From contig CM047425.1 of NCBI GenBank assembly GCA_026168455.1, positions 47,192,362-47,256,361 of the forward strand: a DNA stretch of 64,000 nucleotides, given 5' to 3'. The notes below the pieces were generated by a model, which searched no databases, was not told the origin of the DNA, and saw nothing but the letters and a program-made list of their open reading frames with translations. The DNA is from Theocolax elegans. Lineage: Eukaryota; Arthropoda; Insecta; Hymenoptera; Cerocephalidae. The position numbers and the translations under genes are program-made. Below, one piece after another: positions 54,170 through 64,000 of this stretch (positions are counted from its first letter, which is position 1; each line of letters starts with the position of its first letter).

Positions 54170-55827
54170 GGGTGGTTCTCTGTGACATCGAAGATGAAAA
54201 AAATAAATATTGCTATAACTGTGGGAATATGTTTTAGAGGTATCCAGTAGTTCTCCTGAATTTTTTCAGATTTTTTCTGGGCCATTATTTTAAGTTACAG
54301 AGAGTCAAAATTGACATTTTAGCACTTTTTTGCATTATATGCCCATTTTCATGAATTTTTAGATCCCAGGGGATGCATTTTTCACTAAAAACATAAGTAT
54401 AACTTTTTTTGTAAAATTTTCCGAACTTTTCATTAAAAATACTTTTAAAGACATAAATGTATGCTGTCACACTCTTGTAAGCCATTTAAACCTTAAATAG
54501 TGAAAATCAGCAATTCTGTTCCGGACTCTGGTAACCTAATACTGTCTAAAAGATGTCTTTTTATAGTCAGAAACTGCCTAAAAATTTCCAGAGTGGGTCT
54601 AAATCATTAAGATCACTTATGGTCAAAATATCCGAGATAAGTGCCCGAAATATTAATAGAAATGTATATTTGTTGCCTTATAACGATGAATCTATTACCA
54701 TGATCATTGCGAAAAAATTTATGCACTTACCTTGGAATGGTAGAAAAGTATCTCCACTTGTTTCAGTATCCATCTAATCCCCTGTAAGCTGCTAAAAATA
54801 CAAATATTATTATAAAATTATAAAAAATTATTTTTTAAACATTTATAATGCTGGATTTTTAGTTTTACATCCCTTACAAGAATTATAATACTAATCTGAA
54901 GGATTACTATAACAGTATCAACATTATTATTATTATTATTATTCAGCAATACATTGTTTAGATTTCACAAACTTGTCACTGTCACGTTATCATATTATTC
55001 ATTATAATTATATATCCGATTTATTTATATACCTTTTGTATTAAATACGTATATTCAGTTATTGTAATAATGATGTTTATATATTTATAGTAATCCTTCA
55101 GATTAGTATTATAATTCTTGTAAGGGATGTAAAACTAAAAATCCAGCATTATAAATGTTTAAAAAATAATTTTTTATAATTTTATAATAATATTTATATT
55201 TTTAGCAGCTTACAGGGGATTAGATGGATACTGAAACAAGTGGAGATACTTTTCTACCATTCCAAGGTAAGTGCATAAATTTTTTCGCAATGATCATGGT
55301 AATAGATTCATCGTTATAAGGCAACAAATATACATTTCTATTAATATTTCGGGCACTTTTCCCGGATATTTTGACCATAAGTGATCTTAATGATTTAGAC
55401 CCACTCTGGAAATGTTTAGGCAATTACTGACTATAAAAAGACATCTTCTAGACAGTATTAGGTTACCAGAGTCCGGAGCAGAATTGCTGATTTTCACTAT
55501 TTAAGGTTTAAATGGCTTACAAGAGTGTGACAGCATACATTTATGTCTTTAAAAGTATTTTTAAAGAAAAGTTCGGAAAATTTTACAAAAAAAGTCATAC
55601 TTATGTTTTTAGTGAAATATGCATCCCCTGGGAGCTAAAAATTCATGAAAATGGGCATATAATGCAAATAAGTGCTAGAATGTCAACTTTGACTCTCTGT
55701 AACTTAAAATAATGGCCCAGAAAAAATCTGAAAAAATTCAGGAGAACTACTGGATACCTCTAAAACATATTCCCACAGTTATAGCAATATTTATTTTTTT
55801 CATCTTCGATGTCACAGAGAACCACCC
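54170..55827. mobile_element. Foldback element, family F, copy C (1658 bp)
   Basis: It starts GGGTGGTTCTCTGTGACATC and ends with the reverse complement, next to TA repeats at both sides. It is the best-preserved copy: both arms keep the 66-aa frame (54285-54485 minus, 55512-55712 plus) and the opposite frame (54553-54777 plus, 55220-55423 minus). The centre matches that of copy B. Acceptor-like and donor-like signals flank the short exon-like block in both arms. No transposase. Confidence 0.9.
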
Positions 55828-56152
55828 ATATATATATATATTCCGGTTCAGGAAATTAATTCGAATTTTAAACGGTTAGGCGTAATTAATTTTTGAAATG
55901 GGCCAATCCAGAGGCCGGATTAGAGAAGATAGGTGTGCGGCGTTGCCGCGTGAGATTAATACAACAGGTGAACGAGCCAAGTGACCGAGGCGCCTGAACA
56001 TAGCTAATGCGTATAGGAGAAGCGAAGATCGCGAAAGCGAATGAATCGCAAAATATATTTTACGAGATTGATTGTATGAATAAAATGTACAATCAAGGAA
56101 ATGATTTTTATTTACGTTTGAATTAGACCGCAGACTAAAAAATTCATTACTA

Positions 56153-57660
56153 TGTGACGCTGCACTGGGGATCAGGGTGCAGGTCAAATAAGATCGGCAA
56201 TTAATTAAAATAAAACACGTATTTATTAATATAAAGTATTAATTATCGGGGTGGGCGCCAGCCGCGTTATTACACGGCAACTAATCAGATAACTCGCGGG
56301 TTATCTCTAAATACTTGGAGCCGTGCTCCACTGCTCTTATCCCGGTTCACTGTAGGGGCGGGGAAGGGGAAGGATGGGACGGACGGGATGCTCGCACGCA
56401 CCTTCTGCGGTACCCGGCGGTACCGTCAGCAGAGATAGGTAATGCTCACCAACCTGTTCGTAGTATCCTGGATACTTGGGTGTCGGGAGCGGCTAATCTC
56501 TATCTCACTTTCTCTTTCTCTCTCATGCACTCGATCGCACGTTCGCACACGAATAATGGCAGGTATCGGCTGCTGCTGATTGACACGAGAAGTCGTCGCA
56601 TCGACCGACCGTAGAGCTCTGATTCTCGGCGTGGTCGAGATCCCCGTGTTCGTACCGCGCGCCTGCGCAGTACGTACTCGTGCGCGGCACCTCGATCTCG
56701 CGTCGGGCGAGCGTGTCGAGTGCCGCGGTGTTCAGGCTGTATCGGTACGAATCGGCTGTATGGTGCTGTATGCCGTGATGACAACCTGGTGCTGCTGCCG
56801 TCTCGGAGACAAGGTGCAACCTCTTCCCAGGTAACTAATAACTCATTAGCTATTAACTGCGTTCTTCAACGAGTACGGCATGAGTTTCAGGTACGAAGCT
56901 CACCCGCCGTCGCTTGCTGCTTGAGGCCGAGTCACCCCTCTCTCTCCTCGACGACGTTGACCTCGCTGATGACTAGCCTCTTCGTCTACGGCTCTAGGTG
57001 GGTACTTGGTCGTGAGGTTTACACACATGTGTGTGTTGGTATGAGTTATTGTCCGAGATATCGGCTGTACACGTTGTTTGTGTACATTAACCTAACCTCA
57101 ATTTACCCTATGATGTTCCTTGTACAGCTGTAGTAATTATATACAGCTGTACATATTTTTCCTTGTCTTGTGTCTTCTTGGCTATGGCTATTTATCCTCG
57201 TCCTTGCTCCTTACCCTCTTGCTGTGTTTTTGTTCTCATTAACATCTCTCTTACAGCTGTATCTTGCTTGGCGTTGGAGGTTCTTCGGCTTCCTGCCTGG
57301 GTACCACCTCATCGCCTTGGCTGCTATGCTGTGAGGCTTCGGAGGGTCCTGGAGGCTTCCTAGTGATCGCCTCCCTTGAATATCCTGTTGGCTGTGCCAG
57401 ACTCGGAGGAGCCCACCTGATAATCTGAGCTCGCCCAAGATCCTCATCGCCAGGACCACCTCAGTGTTGTGTCCTGTGCTTGGGAAAGGGTTATTAGACT
57501 GTGAGGGTAGGCAGGACGTAGTTAATGTGCGGGTAGGTAACTAGGAAATAGTATATGGGTAGGTAGTATAGCTAGTGACTCGTTTAGCTTATCCGGGTAG
57601 GTAGGTGTTTGTCAGGGGTTCAGTCGCTCGCTCTTGACATGTGCAAAGCACATTGTCACA
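56153..57660 (-). repeat. Solo LTR of the gag-only family, 1508 bp
   Basis: It is the reverse complement of the LTRs at 12439 and 17965, visibly more diverged than they are from each other. The ends are TGTGACGCTGCA and CACATTGTCACA. ACTA is duplicated at 56149-56152 and 57661-57664. It formed by recombination between the LTRs of an older insertion, or is the remnant of one. Confidence 0.9.
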
Positions 57661-57664
57661 ACTA

Positions 57665-58850
57665 CTATTATTAATTTATTTACTGAATCTATGATATGCG
57701 CGCGTTATAATTATGAAATTATTACAGTTTCTACTCTCGTCGTATTTACATTAATTTATTGAAAACTTTATGACGAATTTTAAGACAATAAAATTTTGAA
57801 TTGAATTAAGTTTTGGGTACAATATAGCCAATAAATACGTTTACCATAAAGATATATCGCTACTTTTTGGAAATATATTTGTTAATTTTGCAAGTATATT
57901 GGCAATAATATTGCTAGTGAAATAATTCCTAGTCCGTGTAAAATGAAATTTAGCTCAAGCCGAAATTCTCCGCTTAAAAAACATAATGCCACCGCGAGCG
58001 CTCTCCGATGTTCGCGCACATCAAAATTTTGTATTCGCGGAGTAATCCCGCCGACGTCCGCACTGTAAGAGCAAACGTGCTCGAAAAAAGTTTTTTCGTT
58101 AAAATTACAATTCACTGTATTTCAGACTTAATAAATATTTTGGAAAACTCGTTCCAAATGTTTAGGATAATAATTGCAATAGTGTGGCTGTTGAATTGAA
58201 TTGAGTGTTCAATATACAAAATGCCAATGAATAACTACCATAAATTCGCAATATATTGGTAATATATCAGCAACAATATTGCGAGTAAGTTAATCGATGA
58301 AGTTTTATAATAGTCTGGGAATCATCTAGCTATAGTATATCTATAATATGTTTACGTTTACCAGATATTTTTAAACTGATTTTTTACAATATATTAGTAT
58401 ATGCTGAACAAATCGATATCATTAAAATTAATTGTATCATATCTTTACTAAAAATCGGTATTTTAAGAAATCGTGGATTTATGTCACGCATCTTAATAAT
58501 TATTCGGATGACTAAAGAAATACGTTCATTCGCGTTTTCATCCACTTGAGGTAATAAAAGATCATCGATTCGTCGGTAGTATTGAGAATTTGGTAAATGT
58601 TACGAAGTTATGGAAGATACGAAACTTATTATGTAAAATGAATATTATAACACACAAGTTGCGATTAATAATTATTCTTAACTGTTCTGGAGGTCTCCAT
58701 ATACCAAAGATGGCCGCTCTGCCTGTGGCATCACTCATCCAATTTGGGTAACTGAGATCCCTATTCTCTTTAGGCTTCTTGCTTATCTAGTGAATCTTGC
58801 CTTAGGCTTAGGCAACGGTGATTAAACGCAATTTACGCTCAGTATGGTGA
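57665..58850. other. Unassigned stretch
   Basis: Mostly AT-rich. A GC-richer part at 57980-58085 gives short frames on both strands without motifs. GGCAATAATATTG-like phrases near 57900 and 58250 resemble the degenerate repeat at 62245-62470. Confidence 0.35.
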
Positions 58851-58852
58851 AA

Positions 58853-59303
58853 AATCGCTTCACTCGTGCGAACAACCTCGAGAAAGGTAGAAAACTATCT
58901 CCCACAACAGTGTCATAATATACTATAATATATGTGTTAATACCAAATTGTAGGTAATATAGAGAACCAGCAACTATAACAATTTTAAAATAAAATTAAC
59001 CCTTTGAGTACCGTCATGACATACATATGCGTCATGCTCCTACTCGCAAACATTTAATTTCATAGGAATGATTGTGTCTTGTTGAAATTTTCCAAAATAA
59101 TTAATATTTTATAACATTTTAACCTCAAAATCCCACTTTCCTTTCAGATTTTGAGGTTCTAATGTTACAAAATATTGTATGAAACTATTGTGGAAGATGT
59201 TTTTTTCCCTTTCTCAATGTTTTCACTCGCTTCGCTCGTGCGAACAACCTCGAAAAAGGTAGGAAAACATCTCCCACAACAGTGCCATAAATATACTATA
59301 TAA
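58853..59303. repeat. Duplicated 80-bp block
   Basis: GTGCGAACAACCTCGAGAAA through CATCTCCCACAACAGTG occurs at 58853-58925 and again at 59222-59295. The second copy has CACTCGCTTCGCTCGTGCG at its head, able to form a small hairpin. An inverted pair CCTCAAAATC/GATTTTGAGG lies between them at 59122-59157. The family is not known. Confidence 0.55.
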
Positions 59304-59825
59304 TACAATAAAATAAATTTTTTTCACCTGACTCTATTTTTATAGCATCTCAAAAAAATTTTCATAATAAACTCCAATTGAAAAAATTCACTTTTTGAGG
59401 TTAAAATAACTTTTGAACAAATTATTATATCCGTACCTAAATTTTGATCCGACCATTTAACATTATATAGCATATTATATACTGATTTCTACTAATCTAC
59501 TCAACTGTTACCGACCACTGCAAAATAGGTTTTTTATATTACATTTAATTAACAAAATCTACCATATTATATAGATAAATTCAGCGTATAATACAATGAT
59601 TATTGCTACTTTAAAGCAATTTTTTATTATTTTCTATATAAACCCAACATATGTGTTTGATTCATTGGCAAGTGGGAAAATCAGTTAGTATTTTTGTGAC
59701 TTTTGTATCTTTTATAGTGGTAACTCTATAATTCTCCATCCATATTAAAGTTAGTAACTAACCATATTTATTTTCTATAAAGGTAATATATGTGTTTGAT
59801 TCTTTGGCAACTGTATAATATTTCA

Positions 59826-60677
59826 CCTTCAGAGGGCCGGAAAACGCCTAGAGGCGTAAACATTTTTTTTCATAAGTACTCAATTTTTTTCATTAAATAA
59901 CTCAATTCAGGTGTCAGGGTTAACAAAGTCTCCAAACTTGATTATGCAACCAAAAAAATTAAATTCAAAATGGGGGATGCAATATGGCTAAGTTTCCAAG
60001 ACATTTCTCGTTTCGATGTCAATCCTACTTGAAAATTATGTGTAGGAGTTTCAGAAGTCACTAGTTACAATTTTTCATTCAGAATGATCATGTTCTTGGG
60101 GTCGCTGAATCCGAATCTGAAGTCGAATTGACCTTATGACCTCAGGGTCAAGGTCATTTGAAGGTCAAATTTGCAAAACGTCCATTTCGTTTGAAAATTA
60201 TGTTTAGCAATAACCCGAACGAATATTTGAGGGAGTAAATTAGTAAACATGCTCGCTCTTGGCCTTACACAGAATTAACGACGTGGACGTCGCGAACTCC
60301 TGATTCCATGTGTGTATGTGTGTGTGTGTATGTGTGTGTCTGTGTTGAGTAGTTTTCAAATGTAAAGAATAAAAAAAAACAGATATCGCCGGTTGATACG
60401 CCCTTTGTAATATTTTTCAAGTAATATTGATATAGAATGACCAGATAAAACCTAAATACAGCTGAATATGAAATAAATTGTGCAGTTTAACGTATTTCTG
60501 AAATTTTGAAAATTTCAACATTTGGCCTTACCGTACCGAACCGGAATACGCATCTAGGCGTAAGGGGTCTGTCTCACCAACATCGCAACTTAGTGTGGCT
60601 CGAACTCGGGGACCTTACACCACATTCCTATAGAAAAATGCGATTTTCAAATTTTTCAAAACCCGGCCCTCTAAAGG
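59826..60677. mobile_element. Decayed TTAA-type element, 852 bp
   Basis: The ends CCTTCAGAGGGCCGG and CCGGCCCTCTAAAGG are inverted repeats with one mismatch in 15. They are flanked by TTCA at the left (a decayed TTAA) and TTAA at the right. CGCCTAGAGGCGTAA near the left and CGCATCTAGGCGTAAG near the right are internal motifs. No transposase. Confidence 0.55.
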
Positions 60678-60681
60678 TTAA

Positions 60682-62244
60682 TAAGTATATGAACTGTAAT
60701 GGGTGTAGGATTTTTTTATTTCAAGGTTAGCTGAAATGAATGTTTTATATATATACATTTACTTACATAATTTATAAAAACTTTATTATTGTTATTGTTT
60801 TCTATACTTATACTTATTGAATACCTCTTTTGACATGTCAATAAAGCCAATGTGTAGAAAGAACTGGTAAATGTATAGGTTATTTAGAATGTAAATTTGA
60901 TATGTATAGATGTATTTTAATTTCAACGCTGAGTAAGATAAATGTTTGATAGTCACCATGCTTAAACTAATTTAAAATGAAACACAACGTTATATTTAAG
61001 TGGATCTCTATCGTTTTCCATTCTTATTATAGCTGCTAAACCTATTTTTTTCTATAAAGGCAAGTATATAATATCAAAATGGAATCGACAAGTATTTCAG
61101 TAGAAAAATAACACATTTATTTCAGAAAAGTATATGTGCTGCAATAATTTGGCTTACTATATTTGTTTTTTTTGTTCGAATAAAACTTATCTAATACATA
61201 ATCCAAACGTTAAATATCGAAAAACACCGTCTGCGAATGTATAAACATTCGCAAGTATGGTTTAATTTCTATCACACTTTGGCAATTGGTATTGGATGCT
61301 TAAAACAATAACATTTTAATTTTTTCGTTTCTTACAAAGTTTTCGCAATAGATAGTACTGAAATCAAAATAGAGTCGACAAGTATCGGTTGATAAATGAC
61401 AAATTTATTTAGTAAGGTATATACTACACATAACCTATTTTATAATTTTTAGCCCTGCTATGTTTTACAGCAATAATTACACAATAGGATTTATAATAAT
61501 ATTCATTAACGAAATTCATTTTTTCAAATGTAATAAAATAGAAATTTCTCTTTTTTATTGTTTTTAAATAAAGTAATACTTGGCAGACTTTTTAATACTT
61601 TCAGTGATAAATTAATTACTTATGAAGACTTCCCAATATACTTATTGGATGACATTTTATGAAACTATTATACATACTTATCTGTTTAATTTTGGGAGAC
61701 TTCTAAAATACCTGCTGGAATAGTTTCTAAGATACTTTTTGCGAAATATGTTACTATATTCTTTATGATCCTTTTTAAATAATTTTTACATACATTCTAG
61801 AGCGAGAAACTTTTTAAAGAATATTTTTTAGCAGCCCAAATGTCTTAACTATGCTATAAACTTAATACATAATCGAACTTTTCTGTATAAAATTATCTAC
61901 TTATATTTTTATTGTTTCATATAAAATATGGATAGAAAGTTAGAAAATACTATTATAAAATACCCTGAATCAAATAGAATTCTTTCTGCTCATGTTCATA
62001 CGATGTAATACTGAGATTTGACAAAATACAATAGTAGTTTCGTAGCAGTATTTCTAAGACTTGTTAGCGGTAAGAACACGCATAGCAATATGTACCAAAC
62101 ATCCTCGAAACGTTCACTATATTTTAGCAATATATCTTACAATCTATGGTCGTACTTTCACCACACAGTACTTTTGTTAGATTTCTGCCATACAAGAATC
62201 GTATATTGCTTATCAATTTGTAATATTCTGAGAGCTTATTAATA
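60682..62244. other. Unassigned AT-rich stretch
   Basis: No gene or repeat family is recognised on either strand. Confidence 0.4.
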
Positions 62245-62470
62245 TATTTGTAGTGCCTAGCCAATACATTCGCAATATATTAATCATATAATAATAATAT
62301 ATTCATAATATAATGGTAATCTGTTGGCAATATATTGGTAATACATTATATCAGATAGTGAAAATATAATTGGAATACATTGTCAATATATGAGTAGTAT
62401 GTTGGCAATGTATTGGCAATATATTGGCGATATATTGGAAATATGTTGGCAATGTATTAGCAATATATAC
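62245..62470. repeat. Degenerate (TTGGCAATATA)n tandem repeat
   Basis: Units such as TTGGCAATATATTGGCAATA recur with many variants for about 220 bp. Isolated similar phrases occur near 57900 and 58250. Confidence 0.7.
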
Positions 62471-63163
62471 AGAAAATTGCCAAAGAGACGCTACACGCAT
62501 ATAAGCTCCAAATGGTCCAGGCCTTGAGGGATCCCGATAGGACTAAAAGGATGTAATTTGCAGCAACCATGTTATGAAGGCACCGTAGAGATCCTGAACC
62601 AACGCGGCGGATCTGCTTCACCGATGAATCAACCTTTACACAGTGTGGCATGATCAACAGAGTAAACCACCGTAACTGGGCACCAGAAAACCCTAGGTGG
62701 GTTCGTTTAGTCAAAAATCAGCGTGGGGATCGGCTTGTGGGCCCGTATTTTTTCGAGGAAAATATTAGTGGAAAAAATTATTCACTTTTCCTGAAAAACA
62801 AGCTGCCCCGTCTCGTAGAAGGGAACCCTGTAAATATAAATACAATGTGGTGGTTACAAGATGGTCCACCAGTCCACAACACAAACGATATCCAACTATG
62901 CCTGACACGTAACTTTCGGCGGCGTTGGATCGGCAAAAATAGACCCTCCGTTAAGTAGCCGCCGCGATCGCCGGACCTCAACCTGTTGGACTTTTGCGTT
63001 AGGGGGCGGGTTAAGGATATCTGCTACCAGGGAAAGCTCACAACTCGGGAAAATTCGCGCAGCGTTTGCTACAATCAACATTACCGAGTTGCAGAAGGCA
63101 TGGGAAAATTACATCAAACGCTTGCAATGTGTTCTAGAGCACGCTGGGCGAAATATTGAATAA
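62470..63163 (+). pseudogene. Mariner-type (IS630/Tc1) transposase, decayed
   Basis: Readable blocks in order: LHAYKLQMVQAL, RICFTDESTFTQCG (first Asp), RNWAPENPRWVR, LVGPYFFEENISGKNY, NTMWWLQDGPPVHN (second Asp), RNFRRRWIGKN and PPRSPDLNLLDF (third Asp). The tail ends ..LEHAGRNIE at TAA 63161-63163. About 37 residues separate the second and third aspartates. Frameshifts before 62650 and near 63060, plus a TAG where Trp precedes PPRSPD, break it. All three catalytic residues remain visible. Confidence 0.8.
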
Positions 63164-63618
63164 TATATGTAAATAAATGTAAATAATTGTACTTTTTTCC
63201 AGAATGTCCGCACAAATAATTTTGATTTTTGAAATTTTAGTAATGCAAGTATCCAGAATATTGAATAACCTCAAAGAGGCCAATGCCATCCTTATAACCG
63301 CAACGGATATTACATCTTTTTACAAAGCACAATTGAACTTGCATCTTGCATCTTACAAGCTTCTATATGCAGTTTAATAATTGATGTGTTAAAAGTATGT
63401 ACGTAAAGTAAAATAAATATCTGTTTATTAATCGTTTGCAGGTTTGATTTATAATATTACTTTACGTTTATAACTAAACAACACTAATGTTATCAATTAA
63501 CCATTTGGAGGCTCACTTACATAACAGGCCGCGTTATGCTGATTTCGCCCTTTGAACTCTCTATAACTTTATTAAACAATCACTTTAATTTTATTTTTGT
63601 ACAATTATTTACATTTAT
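63164..63618. other. Spacer between two opposed transposase copies
   Basis: AT-rich and non-coding. GCATCTTGCATCTTAC near 63340 is a small repeat. TTAACCATTTGGAGG at 63497 resembles a TTAACC-type transposon end, with no partner found. Confidence 0.4.
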
Positions 63619-64000
63619 TTACATATATTGTTCAATACTTCCCCCACCATGCTCTAGACCACATTGCAAACGTTTGATGAAATTATATATCATATTTTCC
63701 CGAGTTGTGGGCTTTTCCTGGTAGCAGATATCCTAAACTCACCCCCTAAGATAAAAGTCCAACAGGTCGAGGTCCGGCGATCGCGGCGGTTAGTTAACTG
63801 AAGGTCCATTTTTGCCGATCCAACGCCGTCGAAAGTTACGTGTCAGGCATAGTTGGACATCGTTTGTGATGTGGGCTGGTGCGCCATCTTGTAACCACCA
63901 CATTGTACTTATATTTACAGGGATCCCTTCTACGAGACGGGGCAGATTGTTTTCCAAGAAAAGTAAATAATTTTTTCCACTAATATTTCCCTCGAAAAAA
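63619..64000 (-). pseudogene. Second mariner-type transposase copy, partial
   Basis: The minus strand repeats the C-terminal half of the gene at 62470-63163: TMWWLQDGAPAHITNDVQL, RNFRRRWIGKNGPSV, PPRSPDLDLLDF, a decayed middle, then GLEHGGGSIEQYM and TAA (63619-63621). The N-terminal part lies beyond the window. It differs enough from the first copy to be an independent insertion, not a recent inverted duplicate. Confidence 0.75.

Noticed and set aside
57882..58199. Overlapping 77-aa (minus) and 63-aa (plus) frames
   Set aside because: They cover the same GC-richer island on opposite strands with no motif, conservation or splice context to prefer either.

Overview
This window looks like transposon-dense, AT-rich DNA from an arthropod, most likely an insect. 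The signs are R1-type and other LINE remains, Ty3/gypsy elements primed by tRNA-Lys, Mutator-domain (Kolobok-like) and piggyBac transposases, mariner-type fragments and Helitrons. An order such as Hymenoptera is a guess. No complete host gene, bacterial gene or CRISPR array is visible. Almost everything recognisable is a mobile element or satellite, often nested. One short candidate host exon lies at about 3.5 kb.

Layout, left to right. 0-4.6 kb: an arm of one palindromic family, a decayed copy of a second palindromic (foldback) family, and a possible exon. 4.6-8.3 kb: a minus-strand Helitron carrying a TTAA MITE and a LINE, with a near-perfect 247-bp hairpin inside the LINE. 8.46-12.25 kb: a mariner-type fragment, an intact foldback element and a second Helitron copy. 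12.4-19.4 kb: a complete but pol-less LTR retrotransposon with gag only. 19.4-24.8 kb: a tRNA-like element with inverted ends, then a Kolobok-type transposon inserted in the reverse transcriptase of an R1-type LINE. 25.4-28.6 kb: a 947-bp palindrome, an unrecognised decayed gene and a LINE endonuclease fragment. 28.6-40.4 kb: a decayed Ty3/gypsy element whose protease is split by a second Kolobok-type transposon and whose right LTR holds a 5S-rRNA-derived SINE. 40.4-42.9 kb: a decayed piggyBac gene with its own TTAA MITE, another MITE and a small retroposon. 44.7-52.05 kb: a retroposon split by a 7.1-kb TTAA-flanked element, itself filled with hairpin satellite, a Transib-like foldback and tandem repeats. 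52.8-57.7 kb: a second copy of the small retroposon, a tRNA-like sequence, a third foldback copy and a solo LTR. 57.7-64 kb: mostly AT-rich DNA with a decayed TTAA element, a degenerate short tandem repeat and two mariner-type transposase copies in opposite orientation.

The unifying theme is insertion at TTAA. Six elements have TTAA or near-TTAA flanks, and the five best sit inside other mobile elements, so the order of insertions can be read directly. The second theme is long palindromes: three ~1.65-kb foldbacks, a 947-bp one, a 1.12-kb Transib-like one, and a 529-bp hairpin that could make double-stranded RNA if transcribed. All calls come from reading sequence and motifs; no database search was run.
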